A DNA stretch of 64,000 nt. It comes from an uncultured Phascolarctobacterium sp. Its GTDB lineage: Bacteria; Bacillota; Negativicutes; Acidaminococcales; Acidaminococcaceae. The stretch spans positions 1 to 64,000 of the forward strand of contig CANRJC010000010.1 of the NCBI GenBank assembly GCA_947630795.1, read 5' to 3'. A model generated the notes under the pieces. The model saw nothing but the letters and a program-made list of their open reading frames with translations, was not told where the DNA came from and ran no database searches. Below are positions 40,698 through 49,120 of the stretch, piece after piece. The position numbers and the translations under genes were made by a program. Numbering within the stretch: the stretch's first letter is position 1; each line of letters begins with the position of its first letter.

Positions 40698-40892
40698 CTA
40701 TTTGTCTCCCTCCTCTTCGCCGCAAAGCTCGCCGTCGATGATGGCCAGGTACAGCCGGGGCGCGACGGTGATGAAACGCTCCCCTCCGGGAGCCGCCACC
40801 ACCAGCAGGCCCAAGTTGCGGGCTCTCTTGCGGGCGTAGGCTTCGCTGTCTGCCACATATACCAATATCTTGCCCGTTCTCAGCTTCTCCAT
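40698..40892 (-). CDS. Small early protein, unknown
   Basis: 64 aa (MEKLRTGKILVYVADSEAYARKR...), alpha/beta in appearance, acidic end. Its ATG overlaps the stop of the Cro-like gene and uses the GAGGCGGAG there as ribosome binding site. No family recognised. Confidence 0.5.
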   Translation of the reverse strand: MEKLRTGKILVYVADSEAYARKRARNLGLLVVAAPGGERFITVAPRLYLAIIDGELCGEEEGDK

Positions 40893-41125
40893 CACTCCGC
40901 CTCACTTTCCGCCGTCTTCTTCATTTCTTGCTCGTAATAGCCGATTTTAGTTAGCGGGACACCGTACACTTCAGAAATCTTTTGAGCAGTTGACAAGTTC
41001 AAGTCTGCTTGTCGAGCCCCGCATTCAATGAGCGAATATGCTTGCCTGGTTACGTTCATTTTTTTGGCAGCCGCCGCTTGCGACCACCCTTTCTGAGCAC
41101 GCAATTCTTTAAGCCACCATCGCAT
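40892..41125 (-). CDS. Cro-like XRE-family repressor
   Basis: 77 aa, one helix-turn-helix domain (LRAQKGWSQAAAAKKMNVTRQAYSLIECG). First gene of the leftward early operon, divergent from the CI-like gene, so it has the position of Cro. GGAAGGAGG precedes the ATG, and a strong promoter (41193-41221) lies upstream. Confidence 0.85.
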   Translation of the reverse strand: MRWWLKELRAQKGWSQAAAAKKMNVTRQAYSLIECGARQADLNLSTAQKISEVYGVPLTKIGYYEQEMKKTAESEAE

Positions 41126-41315
41126 GAATCTTAGCCTCCTTCCTCAGAATGTTTCTATTATTCTTACTTTTCGCTTCAATTCGTTTACAAAAAGTATAGC
41201 ACCCGTCTTTTGTTCTGTCAACATTTCGGAGCAGAATTATTTTATTGTTCAACTTTTTGTGGCACAACAACATTTCGCAACACTTTGTTGCTAAAATGGT
41301 TACGAGGTGTTTACA
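41126..41315. promoter_or_regulatory. Lysis/lysogeny control region
   Basis: 190 bp between the divergent Cro-like and CI-like genes. The leftward promoter is near-consensus: TTGACA, 17 bp, TATACT (41221-41193). A rightward TAAAAT (41294-41299) may be the -10 for the CI-like gene. AACATTTCG occurs at 41220-41228 and 41269-41277 and TTGTT/AACAA blocks recur, candidate operators. Confidence 0.75.
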
Positions 41316-41924
41316 ATGTTGCTCTTAAAGGAATTAAGAATGCAAAAAGGTTTGACGCAAACAGAAGTCGCCGCAAGATTGCAACTTTCTCGTCAAACCT
41401 ATAACAATTACGAATCGGGTAAGCGTGAGCCGGACATTAAAACTCTGATAATGCTGGCCAATTTTTACGGCGTTACCCTTGATTTCTTAACCAGTAATCC
41501 AGCGCTTCCTAGCACAAAAAAAGCCCAGGGCGTCAAAATCCCCGTGCTTGGAAAAGTGACAGCCGGCATCCCCATCGAAGCGGTCACCGAAATTTTAGAT
41601 TACGAAGAGATCCCCGAAAGCCTGGCCCGCAGCGGCGACTATTTCGCCCTGCGCATCACCGGCGACAGCATGACACCTCGCATCTGCCCCGGCGACGTGG
41701 TGATCGTACGCAAGCAGGAAGCCGTGGATAACGGCGACCTCGCCATCGTGCTGGTGAACGGCGACGCCGCCACCATCAAAGAAGTGCGCCGCTCTCAGTT
41801 TGGCCTCACTCTCATCGGCTGGAACGTGGCCGTCTATCCGCCCCGTTTTTACACTGTCGACGAAGTGGAGAACCTGCCGGTGCGGATCATCGGCAAAGTT
41901 GTGGAGCTGCGAGGTAAATTCTGA
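41316..41924 (+). CDS. CI-like repressor with S24 peptidase domain
   Basis: 202 aa. N-terminal XRE helix-turn-helix (LRMQKGLTQTEVAARLQLSRQTYNNYE). The C-terminal LexA-like domain has S118 (GDSMTP) and K155 (ATIKEV) as catalytic dyad and an Ala-Gly cleavage site at 83-84 (VTAGIP). Self-cleavage during the SOS response would induce the prophage. GAGGTG precedes the ATG. It is followed by the integrase with a TGATG overlap. Confidence 0.92.
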   Translation: MLLLKELRMQKGLTQTEVAARLQLSRQTYNNYESGKREPDIKTLIMLANFYGVTLDFLTSNPALPSTKKAQGVKIPVLGKVTAGIPIEAVTEILDYEEIPESLARSGDYFALRITGDSMTPRICPGDVVIVRKQEAVDNGDLAIVLVNGDAATIKEVRRSQFGLTLIGWNVAVYPPRFYTVDEVENLPVRIIGKVVELRGKF

Positions 41925-43024
41925 TGAAAAAAAGAGCAAACGGCCAAGGCGGCATCACCTTCGACACGGCCCGCGGCACCTATCGGGCCAGCATAACCGA
42001 CCCGGAAGGCCGGCGCATCCACCGCCGCTTCCCAACGGCAGAGCAGGCCGAAGCCTGGCTGGCCGACATCCGCTCCGCCATTTACAAAGGCATCTATGTT
42101 CCTCCCAGCGGCATCACCGTGGGCGAATGGGTGTCTCAATATATAGAAGTCTATTGCAAGCCCAACGTGCGCTTCAAAACTTATATCGGCTACGTGCAGA
42201 TCAGCAAGCACCTGCGCCCCATCGCCGAGACGCTGCTGCATAAGCTCACCGCTCATCAGGTGCAGCTGTTTTATTCCACTCTCACCGTCTCCGACAGTTA
42301 CAAGCATCAGGTGCACCGGCTCCTGAAAGCGGCGGTGACGAAGGCCGCCATGACCGACGTGGTGCCGAAGAACATCATGCTGGCGGTGGAAGCCCCCAAG
42401 CTCAAAGCCAAGCGGGTAGAGATCTTCAGCAAAGACGAGCTGGAGAAGATCCTCGCCTATTTAAAGAACAGCCGCTGCGATCGGCGCCGCATGTATCCCA
42501 TCGTCGCCCTGGCGTTGGAGACCGGCGCCCGCATGGGCGAGATCTTGGGCCTGAAGATCGCCGATGTGAAGGACGGCGCCATCAACATCAGCGCCTCCGT
42601 CTCCGATGTTTTGGGCAAGCCCACGGAGCAGCCGCCGAAGACCGAAGCCGGCCGCCGGGTGATCTCCGTCGCCCCGCCTCTGGAGCAGCTGCTGCGTCAG
42701 GTCATCGCCGCTCACAAATTCGACGGCACGCCCACGGCCTATCTGTTCAGCACAGCCTCCGGGCGGCCGCTCTCCACCCACAACGTAGAGATGAGCTGGC
42801 GCCGCATCCTGGACCGGGCCGGCGTCGCTTATAAAAAATTCCACACCCTGCGGCACACAAATGCTTCCATGCTGCTGGCCGGCAGCGTGCCTCTGCTGGA
42901 GGTGGCCCATCGCCTGGGCCACTCGAAAGCGGCCCACACTCTCAACCTCTACGGCCACGCCGTACCGGGCAAAGATAAAGAAGTGGCGGAGATCGCCGGC
43001 AGGATCTTCGCCACGAGTTCATGA
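41924..43024 (+). CDS. int: Prophage integrase (tyrosine recombinase)
   Basis: 366 aa. An N-terminal arm-binding region (about 1-60, GGITFDTARGTYRASI), SAM-like core-binding domain (65-160), and catalytic domain with R203, K239, H307, R310, H333 and Y343. It lies 94 bp from the intact tRNA end at the right att core. Its start overlaps the repressor stop (TGATG), so integrase is made from the lysogenic repressor transcript; the direction of recombination must then depend on a separate Xis. Confidence 0.95.
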   Translation: MKKRANGQGGITFDTARGTYRASITDPEGRRIHRRFPTAEQAEAWLADIRSAIYKGIYVPPSGITVGEWVSQYIEVYCKPNVRFKTYIGYVQISKHLRPIAETLLHKLTAHQVQLFYSTLTVSDSYKHQVHRLLKAAVTKAAMTDVVPKNIMLAVEAPKLKAKRVEIFSKDELEKILAYLKNSRCDRRRMYPIVALALETGARMGEILGLKIADVKDGAINISASVSDVLGKPTEQPPKTEAGRRVISVAPPLEQLLRQVIAAHKFDGTPTAYLFSTASGRPLSTHNVEMSWRRILDRAGVAYKKFHTLRHTNASMLLAGSVPLLEVAHRLGHSKAAHTLNLYGHAVPGKDKEVAEIAGRIFATSS

Positions 43025-43027
43025 ACG

Positions 43028-43071
43028 CTTGTGCCCCATTGCGCCCATAAGAGACTGATTATTTGCGCCCA
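43028..43071. promoter_or_regulatory. Candidate integrase arm-type sites at the right end
   Basis: ATTGCGCCCA (43038-43047) and TTTGCGCCCA (43062-43071), with a weaker TTGTGCCCCA (43029-43038), in the same orientation as the sites at 7424-7467. Confidence 0.6.
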
Positions 43072-43080
43072 TGAAAAAGA

Positions 43081-43117
43081 GAAAGCCCTCAAACTCGTTG
43101 GAGTTCAAGGGCTTTTT
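43081..43117 (-). terminator. Terminator of tRNA-Thr, brought by the prophage
   Basis: AAGCCCT... and ...AGGGCTT form a stem on either side of CAACGAG-type loop sequence, followed on the minus strand by TCTCTTTTTC. It replaces the host terminator now stranded at 7223-7275. Confidence 0.65.
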
Positions 43118-43163
43118 TGGAGCCGGCAACAGGAATCGAACCCGCAACCTGCTGATTACAAAT
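43111..43163. repeat. attR: Prophage attachment core (right)
   Basis: Identical over 53 bp to 7268-7320. At this end the tRNA is whole: its 5' half is host DNA and its 3' half is phage-derived, so integration does not destroy the gene. Confidence 0.93.
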
Positions 43164-43193
43164 CAGCTGCTCTGCCAATTGAGCTATGCCGGC
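43118..43193 (-). tRNA. tRNA-Thr (anticodon TGT)
   Basis: 76 nt with an encoded CCA end. Acceptor GCCGGCA / TGCCGGC, anticodon stem GCTGA / TCAGC with loop TTTGTAA (anticodon TGT) and T loop TTCGATT. The gene is functional after prophage insertion. Confidence 0.95.
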
Positions 43194-43234
43194 ATGTATG
43201 CGTTTTTTGCCGCCGCCACCAAACTGCGGCCCTT

Positions 43235-44038
43235 TTAAAAATAGAAGAACCAAAAAGTAAAAATGGCTAGTGCGATGCGATAATAAGCGAAGACGCTGAG
43301 GTCGTACTTTTGCAAAAAGCGGAGGAACCACAGCACGAACCAGTAGGCCACCGCCCCCGCCACCGCGAAACCCACGGCCAAGATCTGCAGCTCGTCGCCG
43401 TTTAAAGCGTCCATGTTTTTCAAAAGATCGTAGATGCAGGCCACGAACATCAAAGGCACGGCGATGATGAAAGTGTAGGCGGCCGCCGCCTGTCGACTGA
43501 GGCCCACCAAGAGGCCCCCGGCGATGGTGCTGCCGCTGCGGGAAAAGCCGGGCCACAGGCTGAGCAATTGATAGAGCCCCACGTAAAAGCACTGTTTTAA
43601 ACTTATTTTATCTATATCGTCGATGAGTTCTGCCTCTCTGCCTTTGGTCTTATGCTCGCCGTAGAGCAAGAGCAGCGCCCCCAGCACCAGGCCCACGGCC
43701 ACGGTCAGAGGGCTGAACAAATAGGTCTTGATATATTTATAAGCGAAAAAAGCCACCGCCATGCAAGGCACGATCCCCGCGGCCACGTGAAAAACGCTGA
43801 GGCCCTTCTTCCTGTTCCAGCCGTCTTTGGTAAAAAAGCGAAGGAAACGCTCCTTATAGATGAGGATGACGGAAAGGATGGCGCCCAGTTGGATGAAAAC
43901 GTCGAACACTTTTGTCACCGGACCGGTAAAATGCAGGATGTGCCCCACGATGATCATGTGGCCGGTGCTGGACACGGGGATGAATTCCGTCAGTCCTTCC
44001 ACGATCGCCACTAGCACAGCGCTGATGATCTGCTCCAT
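43235..44038 (-). CDS. uppP: Undecaprenyl-diphosphatase
   Basis: 267 aa, polytopic membrane enzyme that recycles undecaprenyl pyrophosphate for cell-wall and polysaccharide synthesis. Active-site blocks EGLTEFIPVSSTGHMI (near the N-terminus) and WPGFSRSGSTIAGGLL are intact, and eight hydrophobic segments can be counted. Its loss or gain affects bacitracin resistance in other bacteria. It lies alone between the tRNA and pfkA. Confidence 0.95.
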   Translation of the reverse strand: MEQIISAVLVAIVEGLTEFIPVSSTGHMIIVGHILHFTGPVTKVFDVFIQLGAILSVILIYKERFLRFFTKDGWNRKKGLSVFHVAAGIVPCMAVAFFAYKYIKTYLFSPLTVAVGLVLGALLLLYGEHKTKGREAELIDDIDKISLKQCFYVGLYQLLSLWPGFSRSGSTIAGGLLVGLSRQAAAAYTFIIAVPLMFVACIYDLLKNMDALNGDELQILAVGFAVAGAVAYWFVLWFLRFLQKYDLSVFAYYRIALAIFTFWFFYF

Positions 44039-44107
44039 TTTACCGCTCCCTGCACGCTTGCCGATTTACTATTATACTATCAACGAAAAATATCTGCAAC
44101 AAGATCG

Positions 44108-44142
44108 AAAGGAGGCCGCAATGATGTGACCTCCTTTTTTCT
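44108..44142 (+). terminator. Hairpin between uppP and pfkA
   Basis: AAAGGAGG (44108-44115) and CCTCCTTT (44130-44137) form an 8-bp stem followed by TTTC on the plus strand; the minus strand gives TTTCGATC. It lies after the end of pfkA on the other strand, so it may act in both directions. Confidence 0.45.
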
Positions 44143-44151
44143 TCATGTCTT

Positions 44152-45255
44152 TCAATCGCCGAAGCAGATGCCTATCTGCCGTCCGGTGCGGATGATCTCG
44201 CTGTCCACGGGCACCCTTCTGGCTTCCGAGGCCGCCCGTTGGATATAAACGGTGACGATCTCGTCGTGATAGAGAGAGACCATCACGTTGTACTCTCCTC
44301 TTAAGCAGGCTTCGGCGGCCGCCACTCCGTAGCGGGTGGCCAGCACCCGATCGAAAGCGGAAGGAGTGCCTCCTCTTTGCAAGTAGCCCAGCACCGTGCA
44401 GCGCGACTCTATCCCCGTTCGTTCTTCTATCTTACGCACCAGTTTTTCGCCGATGCCTCCCAAACGGATCGGTTCAAAACTTCCTTTCACCAAACGGGCC
44501 ACCGACATCTCGCCGCCCACCGGTTTTGCTCCTTCGGCCACCACGATGATGCTGAAATTTTTGCCGTTGGCCTGCCGTTCTTTGATCTTGGCCAGCACAG
44601 AGTCCAACTTGTACGGGATCTCAGGCAGCAGGATGATATCGGCTCCCCCGGCTATGCCGCTGTGCAGAGCGATCCAGCCGGCGTAGCGGCCCATCACCTC
44701 CAGAGCCATCACCCGATGATGGCTCTCCGCCGTAGTGTGCAATCTGTCCAAAGCCTCGGTGGCCATAGACATGGCCGTATCGAAACCGAAGGTGCGCTCC
44801 GTGCAGGGCAGGTCGTTGTCGATGGTCTTGGGGCAGCCCACCACTTTCACGCCGCACTCTCTGGCCAATTTGGCGCCGATGTTCAAACTGCCGTCGCCGC
44901 CGATCACCACCAAAGCTTCGATATCGTACTTATTTAAATTATCCACTACCTGCTGCCGCATATCCTTGTAGACGATCTGTCCCTCGGTCTCGACAGCGAA
45001 TTTAAAAGGATTGTCTCTGTTGGTAGTGCCCAGCACCGTACCGCCCCGAGGCAAAATGCCGGAGACGGAGCCATGATCCATCTTCTGCAAAGTGCCGTTC
45101 ACCAAACCGTTGAAGCCGTTGGGCACGCCGTAAACTTCACAGCCGTTTTGCAAAAAAGTTTTGACCACTGCCCTGATCACCGCATTGAGACCGGGGCAGT
45201 CGCCGCCGCCGGTGAGAACGGCAAAACGGCGCTTTTTCGCTTCCTCTTCAGCCAT
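44152..45255 (-). CDS. pfkA: 6-phosphofructokinase
   Basis: 367 aa, phosphorylates fructose 6-phosphate in glycolysis. Motifs: TGGGDCPGLNAVIRA (nucleotide loop), VIGGDGSLNIG (G at the position that favours ATP), PKTIDNDLPCTERTFGFDTA (TIDND catalytic loop) and MGRYAGWIAL. The Lys before TIDND is typical of pyrophosphate-using enzymes while GGDGS is typical of ATP, so the phosphate donor is not certain. I start at the ATG at 45255 (GGAG eight bases upstream), five bases past the stop of the ATPase gene. Confidence 0.93.
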   Translation of the reverse strand: MAEEEAKKRRFAVLTGGGDCPGLNAVIRAVVKTFLQNGCEVYGVPNGFNGLVNGTLQKMDHGSVSGILPRGGTVLGTTNRDNPFKFAVETEGQIVYKDMRQQVVDNLNKYDIEALVVIGGDGSLNIGAKLARECGVKVVGCPKTIDNDLPCTERTFGFDTAMSMATEALDRLHTTAESHHRVMALEVMGRYAGWIALHSGIAGGADIILLPEIPYKLDSVLAKIKERQANGKNFSIIVVAEGAKPVGGEMSVARLVKGSFEPIRLGGIGEKLVRKIEERTGIESRCTVLGYLQRGGTPSAFDRVLATRYGVAAAEACLRGEYNVMVSLYHDEIVTVYIQRAASEARRVPVDSEIIRTGRQIGICFGD

Positions 45256-45260
45256 CGTCG

Positions 45261-45722
45261 TTACTCCACGTTCCAAACTCTGAAACCGTCGGGGCTGATG
45301 CGGATGGCTTCGGAACCGTCGAATTTATCGTAGCAAAGATAGCCGTGGTCTCTGTAGCCGGGCCAAGCGGCGACGATGGTGAACTTCTTGCTCAATTTGC
45401 GCATCAGGCTATCGGTGTTGATGTGAAAGACAGGCACGAACAAAGTCTGCAGTCTGTCGAGGATGATGACCTCGGCGTTATAGCCTTCCAAGATCTCGGT
45501 AAAAAGATCCGGAGCATAAAGGCCTCTGTCGGCAGCGGGGATGGCCAAGAATTCTTCGCTGATCAACATGCGGCAATCGATATAAGTCCATTTCATCTCC
45601 TGAGCGGCTTCCCGCAGCACTTTGCTTTTGCCGCTGCCGGGCTTGCCCGTCACCACCACGATATTGCCCTTGTCTGCCTGGGCCTCTCTAACGACCTTAA
45701 CTAATTCATCTACTTGGCTCAT
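45261..45722 (-). CDS. Small P-loop ATPase, resembles BrxF
   Basis: 153 aa. Walker A GKPGSGKS, Walker B VIILDRLQ and an AAA-like core. Size and sequence layout recall BrxF, the small P-loop protein of type 3 BREX phage-defence systems, but no other BREX gene is in this window. It is placed directly before pfkA with five bases between them, so it is probably in one transcript with it. GAGGAGG precedes the ATG. The function here is unknown; it could simply be a metabolic ATPase. Confidence 0.6.
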   Translation of the reverse strand: MSQVDELVKVVREAQADKGNIVVVTGKPGSGKSKVLREAAQEMKWTYIDCRMLISEEFLAIPAADRGLYAPDLFTEILEGYNAEVIILDRLQTLFVPVFHINTDSLMRKLSKKFTIVAAWPGYRDHGYLCYDKFDGSEAIRISPDGFRVWNVE

Positions 45723-45825
45723 GATAGAAAACCTCCTCAACACCGAAGTGCTAATTACTGCCAGTCTGTGTTGCTTATATTCGCTGCCGACGCTGAAAAC
45801 CCTTTTAAGGCAAAGGCCCGTCGGC

Positions 45826-45867
45826 CAAAAAAGCCCGCTTTCACAGTAATGTCACAGAGCCCGGGCT
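45826..45867 (-). terminator. Terminator of sigH
   Basis: AGCCCGGGCT (45858-45867) pairs with AAGCGGGCTT-type sequence (45831-45840) in a stem-loop that begins at the last codons of sigH, followed on the minus strand by TTTTTTGG. Confidence 0.7.
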
Positions 45868-46592
45868 CATTTGCGATTTTTATTTTTGAACCGCTCCTCC
45901 GGGTCCATCGCCAAGAGCCCGCTGTAAACGGAGCGCAGGTCGGTGATGTCGCCCCGGCTGGTGATATATTTTTCCAATTTTCTCTTCACCCGCTGCAAAG
46001 CGTTGTCCACGGACTTGATGTGCCGATCCAGATCGGCAGCTATCTCTTGATACGACTTCCCGTCCAAATAACTCATCAGCACCCGCCACTCCAGATCGCT
46101 GAGGATGCTGTTCATCTTGCTCTCTATGTCATCGAATTCTTCCCTGCTGATCACCATGTCTTCGGGATTTGCCGCCCTCATGCCGCTGATGATGTCCAAA
46201 AGAGTACGGTCGGAGTCTTCTTCGTAAATGGGTTTATTCAAAGACACGTAGGAATTGAGAGGGATGTGTTTCTGCCGCGTCGCCGTCTTGATGGCGGTGA
46301 TGATCTGCCGGGTGACGCAAAGTTCCGCAAAAGCCCGAAAAGAGGCTTGCTTATCTTTTTTGAAATCTCTGATCGCCTTATAGAGGCCTATCATCCCTTC
46401 TTGGATGATGTCCTCCCTTTCCGCACCGATGAGGAAATAACTGCGGGCCTTGAGCCGGACGAAATTCCTGTATTTGTGCAACAGGTATTCCTGCGCCGGC
46501 ACATTGTCCTGCTGTTGAGCTATCAGCACTACCTCTTCATCGGCCATACTGTCGAAGGCGCTATAGGGATCGTTGGCCCTCTCTTTTTCCAT
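45867..46592 (-). CDS. sigH: RNA polymerase sigma factor SigH (Spo0H-like)
   Basis: 241 aa sigma-70 family factor. Region 2 includes EYLLHKYRNFVRLKARSYFLIGAEREDIIQEGMIGLYKAIRDF, the region 4 helix-turn-helix is YLDGKSYQEIAADLDRHIKSVDNALQRVK. The neighbours (NYN RNase, rlmB, thyX, mrnC, cysS) are those of SigH in other Firmicutes. It governs stationary-phase, competence or sporulation-onset genes in relatives. Confidence 0.9.
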   Translation of the reverse strand: MEKERANDPYSAFDSMADEEVVLIAQQQDNVPAQEYLLHKYRNFVRLKARSYFLIGAEREDIIQEGMIGLYKAIRDFKKDKQASFRAFAELCVTRQIITAIKTATRQKHIPLNSYVSLNKPIYEEDSDRTLLDIISGMRAANPEDMVISREEFDDIESKMNSILSDLEWRVLMSYLDGKSYQEIAADLDRHIKSVDNALQRVKRKLEKYITSRGDITDLRSVYSGLLAMDPEERFKNKNRK

Positions 46593-46622
46593 CTTCTTCT
46601 CTCCTTCGCTTTCCCTCTTTCT

Positions 46623-47141
46623 CTATTTCGATCGCCGCAGTTGCTCTAAGCGTTCCAAAACGCTCCCGTCCACTCTGTCTCCCAGTTCCCGTCTGTTGAG
46701 ACCGCCGACGGGATGATGCAGCCTGGCTGTTATTTCCTTTTTTGCTTTCAGATATTGCTGATGAAATTCCCGAGCGGAGATACGATAGCCGCCGCTGCCC
46801 AAAATGTTCAGCTGTTCCGCATAATCGCCGGTGACCACATAGATGCTGTCTTGCCGCTTGCGGCCCAATTCGTAAGTTTTTCTTTCGATCCAACTGTCCG
46901 CCGTTTCTCCCTCGGCGGTGTACACCACTTCGATGCCGTGGAGCCGCTCGCTTTCGGCGCTGCCCGGCACATCTATCGCATCGAAGACCACTATCGCTTC
47001 CAAACCGCGAAAAGCGGCGAACTCGGCCACAAGTGCCGTCAGCAATTCCCGAGCGTGCTCCAAGTTCTGCTCTCTCACTGCGGTGAACTCCCGCCAATTA
47101 TTGATCACATTGTAACCGTCTACGATGATATATTCCTTCAT
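46623..47141 (-). CDS. NYN-domain ribonuclease (YacP/Rae1 family)
   Basis: 172 aa. The PIN-like NYN fold starts with IIVDGYNVINNW, followed by VVFDAIDV and VVTGDYAEQ, which supply the acidic metal-binding residues. In Bacillus subtilis this family cleaves mRNA on the ribosome. It ends two bases after rlmB's stop codon region, as part of the conserved cluster. Confidence 0.88.
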   Translation of the reverse strand: MKEYIIVDGYNVINNWREFTAVREQNLEHARELLTALVAEFAAFRGLEAIVVFDAIDVPGSAESERLHGIEVVYTAEGETADSWIERKTYELGRKRQDSIYVVTGDYAEQLNILGSGGYRISAREFHQQYLKAKKEITARLHHPVGGLNRRELGDRVDGSVLERLEQLRRSK

Positions 47142-47142
47142 C

Positions 47143-47913
47143 TCAAACGCTGCCCTGTCGCCGTCTTCTCAGCGCCTCATAGAGAAAGATGCCTCCGGCC
47201 ACCGCCGCGTTCAAAGAGCCTACGCCTCCCGGCATGGGCAGAGCAGCCAGCTCATCGCAACTTTCTGCCGTCAAACGGCTCAAGCCTTTTCCCTCGGCCC
47301 CTATCACCAAAGCCAACGGCCCTGTAAGGTGGACTTCTTCGTAAGCTCGCCCCTGCATATGAGCCCCCACCACCCAGCAGCCTGCCTTTTGCAAACGTTC
47401 GATGGCCCGGCTCATGTTGGCGACTCGGGCCACGGCGATATGCTCCAAAGCCCCGGCTGCGGCCTTGGCCACCGTAGCAGTGAGAGGGCAGCTGTCTCTT
47501 TTTAACACCACTGCCCCCTGTGCTCCCACCGCTGCCGCCGTTCGCAAAAGAGAGCCGAAATTGTGCGGATCTTGCACACCGTCTAAAAGCAACAAAAAGG
47601 GTTCTTCGCCTTTTGCAAAGGCCTTGGCCAAAATATCATCGATATCGACATAACTATAGGGAGCTACCTTAGCTGCCACTCCTTGATGGGGCAAGCGAGT
47701 GAGCCCGTTCAAAAAATCGGTGCCGACCAGATCGTAAGGGATGCCCCGCTCTTTGGTCAGCTCCAAGATCTCGCCGATGGAGCCGCCGCGGCTGCCCTTG
47801 GCCACAAAGAGCCGATTGAGAGGTCGGCCGCTGCGCAGCGCTTCCAGCACCGGGTTGCGGCCCACCAACAATTCGCTGTCTTCCTTGGCCTGCTTGCCTG
47901 CCACTCTTCCCAT
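47143..47913 (-). CDS. rlmB: 23S rRNA (guanosine-2'-O-)-methyltransferase RlmB (TrmH/SpoU family)
   Basis: 256 aa. An N-terminal substrate-binding domain (LLVGRNPVLEALRSGRPLNRLFVAKG) and a C-terminal SPOUT domain with the trefoil-knot motifs LLLDGVQDPHNFGSLLRTAAAVG, LALVIGAEGKGLSR and PMPGGVGSLNAAVAGGIFLYE. Methylates G2251-equivalent of 23S rRNA. Confidence 0.93.
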   Translation of the reverse strand: MGRVAGKQAKEDSELLVGRNPVLEALRSGRPLNRLFVAKGSRGGSIGEILELTKERGIPYDLVGTDFLNGLTRLPHQGVAAKVAPYSYVDIDDILAKAFAKGEEPFLLLLDGVQDPHNFGSLLRTAAAVGAQGAVVLKRDSCPLTATVAKAAAGALEHIAVARVANMSRAIERLQKAGCWVVGAHMQGRAYEEVHLTGPLALVIGAEGKGLSRLTAESCDELAALPMPGGVGSLNAAVAGGIFLYEALRRRRQGSV

Positions 47914-47941
47914 CTCCCCTCTTCGCTTTTTTAGTCGGCCC

Positions 47942-48655
47942 TTACTTTTTTGCGGCTTCTGCCTGTGCTTTTTTTGCTCGCTGCAGCGCTTCCAAGCGGC
48001 CGCAGCTCATGGCTCCTTCTCGACAGATACCTTGACTGACACAGGTGGGCCCGGCCTCAGCGAAGATAGCGGGAGCGACCTTCTTGCATTCTTTTAACAT
48101 CAAATTTGCCAATCGACGTATCTCCCACTGAGCTCGGTTGCAGCAGCGAAGGCTGAAAAAATTCAAAAGCGAACGAGCGTTGAAAGTGCATACCAATTTG
48201 GTCTCCGTCGCATTGGGAAGAATGTAGCGTGCATCTTCGGCCGGGATGCCCTCCTCGATAAATTCGTCGTAAAGGTCGCGTATCTTTTTCATCAGCGCCT
48301 CGAATTTGGCTGCCGCTTCCGGTCTGGCGGCCACAGTGGGCGGCATGATAGTGGCAAAGTCGTGCTCTTTCACATAGCGCTGCGACTGCTGAGAATAGGA
48401 AGCGATGCGATGCCTCACCAATTGATGGCTCAGCACCCTCGATACTCCCTCGATGGCGAAAGTGAAGGTGACGTGCTCCAATGTGGAAAAATGTCCCATC
48501 GCCACCAGTTTGTTCACCAATTTTTCCGCCTGCTCGGGGCTGATCTTTTCTTCCAGTTCGGCAGCCCCCACCGGGCTGTAGCACAAACGTGCGCTCATGG
48601 CTACCGTCTTGTCCGGTTCGGGGGTGTGCCGCAACAATTTCACTTTTATCTCCAT
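47942..48655 (-). CDS. thyX: Flavin-dependent thymidylate synthase
   Basis: 237 aa. The ThyX signature [15 protein letters not shown] is intact, preceded by [18 protein letters not shown]. It makes dTMP from dUMP using FAD and NADPH. A C-terminal extension after [13 protein letters not shown] is K/A-rich. It overlaps mrnC by 10 bp. Confidence 0.95.
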   Translation of the reverse strand: MEIKVKLLRHTPEPDKTVAMSARLCYSPVGAAELEEKISPEQAEKLVNKLVAMGHFSTLEHVTFTFAIEGVSRVLSHQLVRHRIASYSQQSQRYVKEHDFATIMPPTVAARPEAAAKFEALMKKIRDLYDEFIEEGIPAEDARYILPNATETKLVCTFNARSLLNFFSLRCCNRAQWEIRRLANLMLKECKKVAPAIFAEAGPTCVSQGICREGAMSCGRLEALQRAKKAQAEAAKK

Positions 48656-49119
48656 GTTTGATCCTCTCTTTGCAAGTCCTTGGCGATGAGGTCGAAGGTC
48701 TGCGCCAAAACTTCTTCCAAACGCTCTTGCCGCTCTGTCAAAAAGAGCCAGCCGATGAGAGCTTCCAGCGCTGTGGCTTGACGATATTCTGCCACCGAGG
48801 CGCTTTTAGGCACCGTGCTTTTGGCGTTGCGTCCCCGATGGTAGATGACCTCTTCTTCGGGAGAAAGCTGCTTTGCCAAGGCCAGCATGGCCCTGCTTTG
48901 ACAGACGGCGCTCACCATGCGGGCGCAAAGATCGTTGATCGGCCGCACCTGAGGAGCTGAAGGCAAAAGACGCAGCCGCACATAAAGGCCGAAGACGCTG
49001 TCGCCTATGTAGGCCAAAAGCAGCGGGTTCAAGAGCTCCGGTGTCCTAAGTTCGTCGGCACCCTCGCCGCACATCGTCAAAGCGTGCCGCTTGATGGCGC
49101 TGTATCGTTCAAAGCGCAT
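48646..49119 (-). CDS. mrnC: Mini-ribonuclease 3
   Basis: 157 aa RNase III catalytic domain without a dsRNA-binding domain. [16 protein letters not shown] is the signature; [15 protein letters not shown] supplies the second acidic site. It matures 23S rRNA in Firmicutes. The gene sits between cysS and thyX as usual. Confidence 0.92.
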   Translation of the reverse strand: MRFERYSAIKRHALTMCGEGADELRTPELLNPLLLAYIGDSVFGLYVRLRLLPSAPQVRPINDLCARMVSAVCQSRAMLALAKQLSPEEEVIYHRGRNAKSTVPKSASVAEYRQATALEALIGWLFLTERQERLEEVLAQTFDLIAKDLQREDQTWR

Positions 49120-49120
49120 C

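Larger units (their letters stand above)
7268..43163. mobile_element. Complete HK97-type siphoprophage in tRNA-Thr (about 35.9 kb)
   Basis: It is bounded by 53-bp att cores in tRNA-Thr. It carries integrase, repressor, Cro-like protein, replication, regulation, HNH, small and large terminase, portal, protease, capsid, connectors, tail tube, frameshifted tail chaperones, tape measure, Dit, hub, fibres and lysis genes. None of these core genes is visibly broken, so it may be inducible. There is no sheath or contractile baseplate gene, so the tail is long and non-contractile. P27-type small terminase plus HNH suggests cos packaging. Confidence 0.95.
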
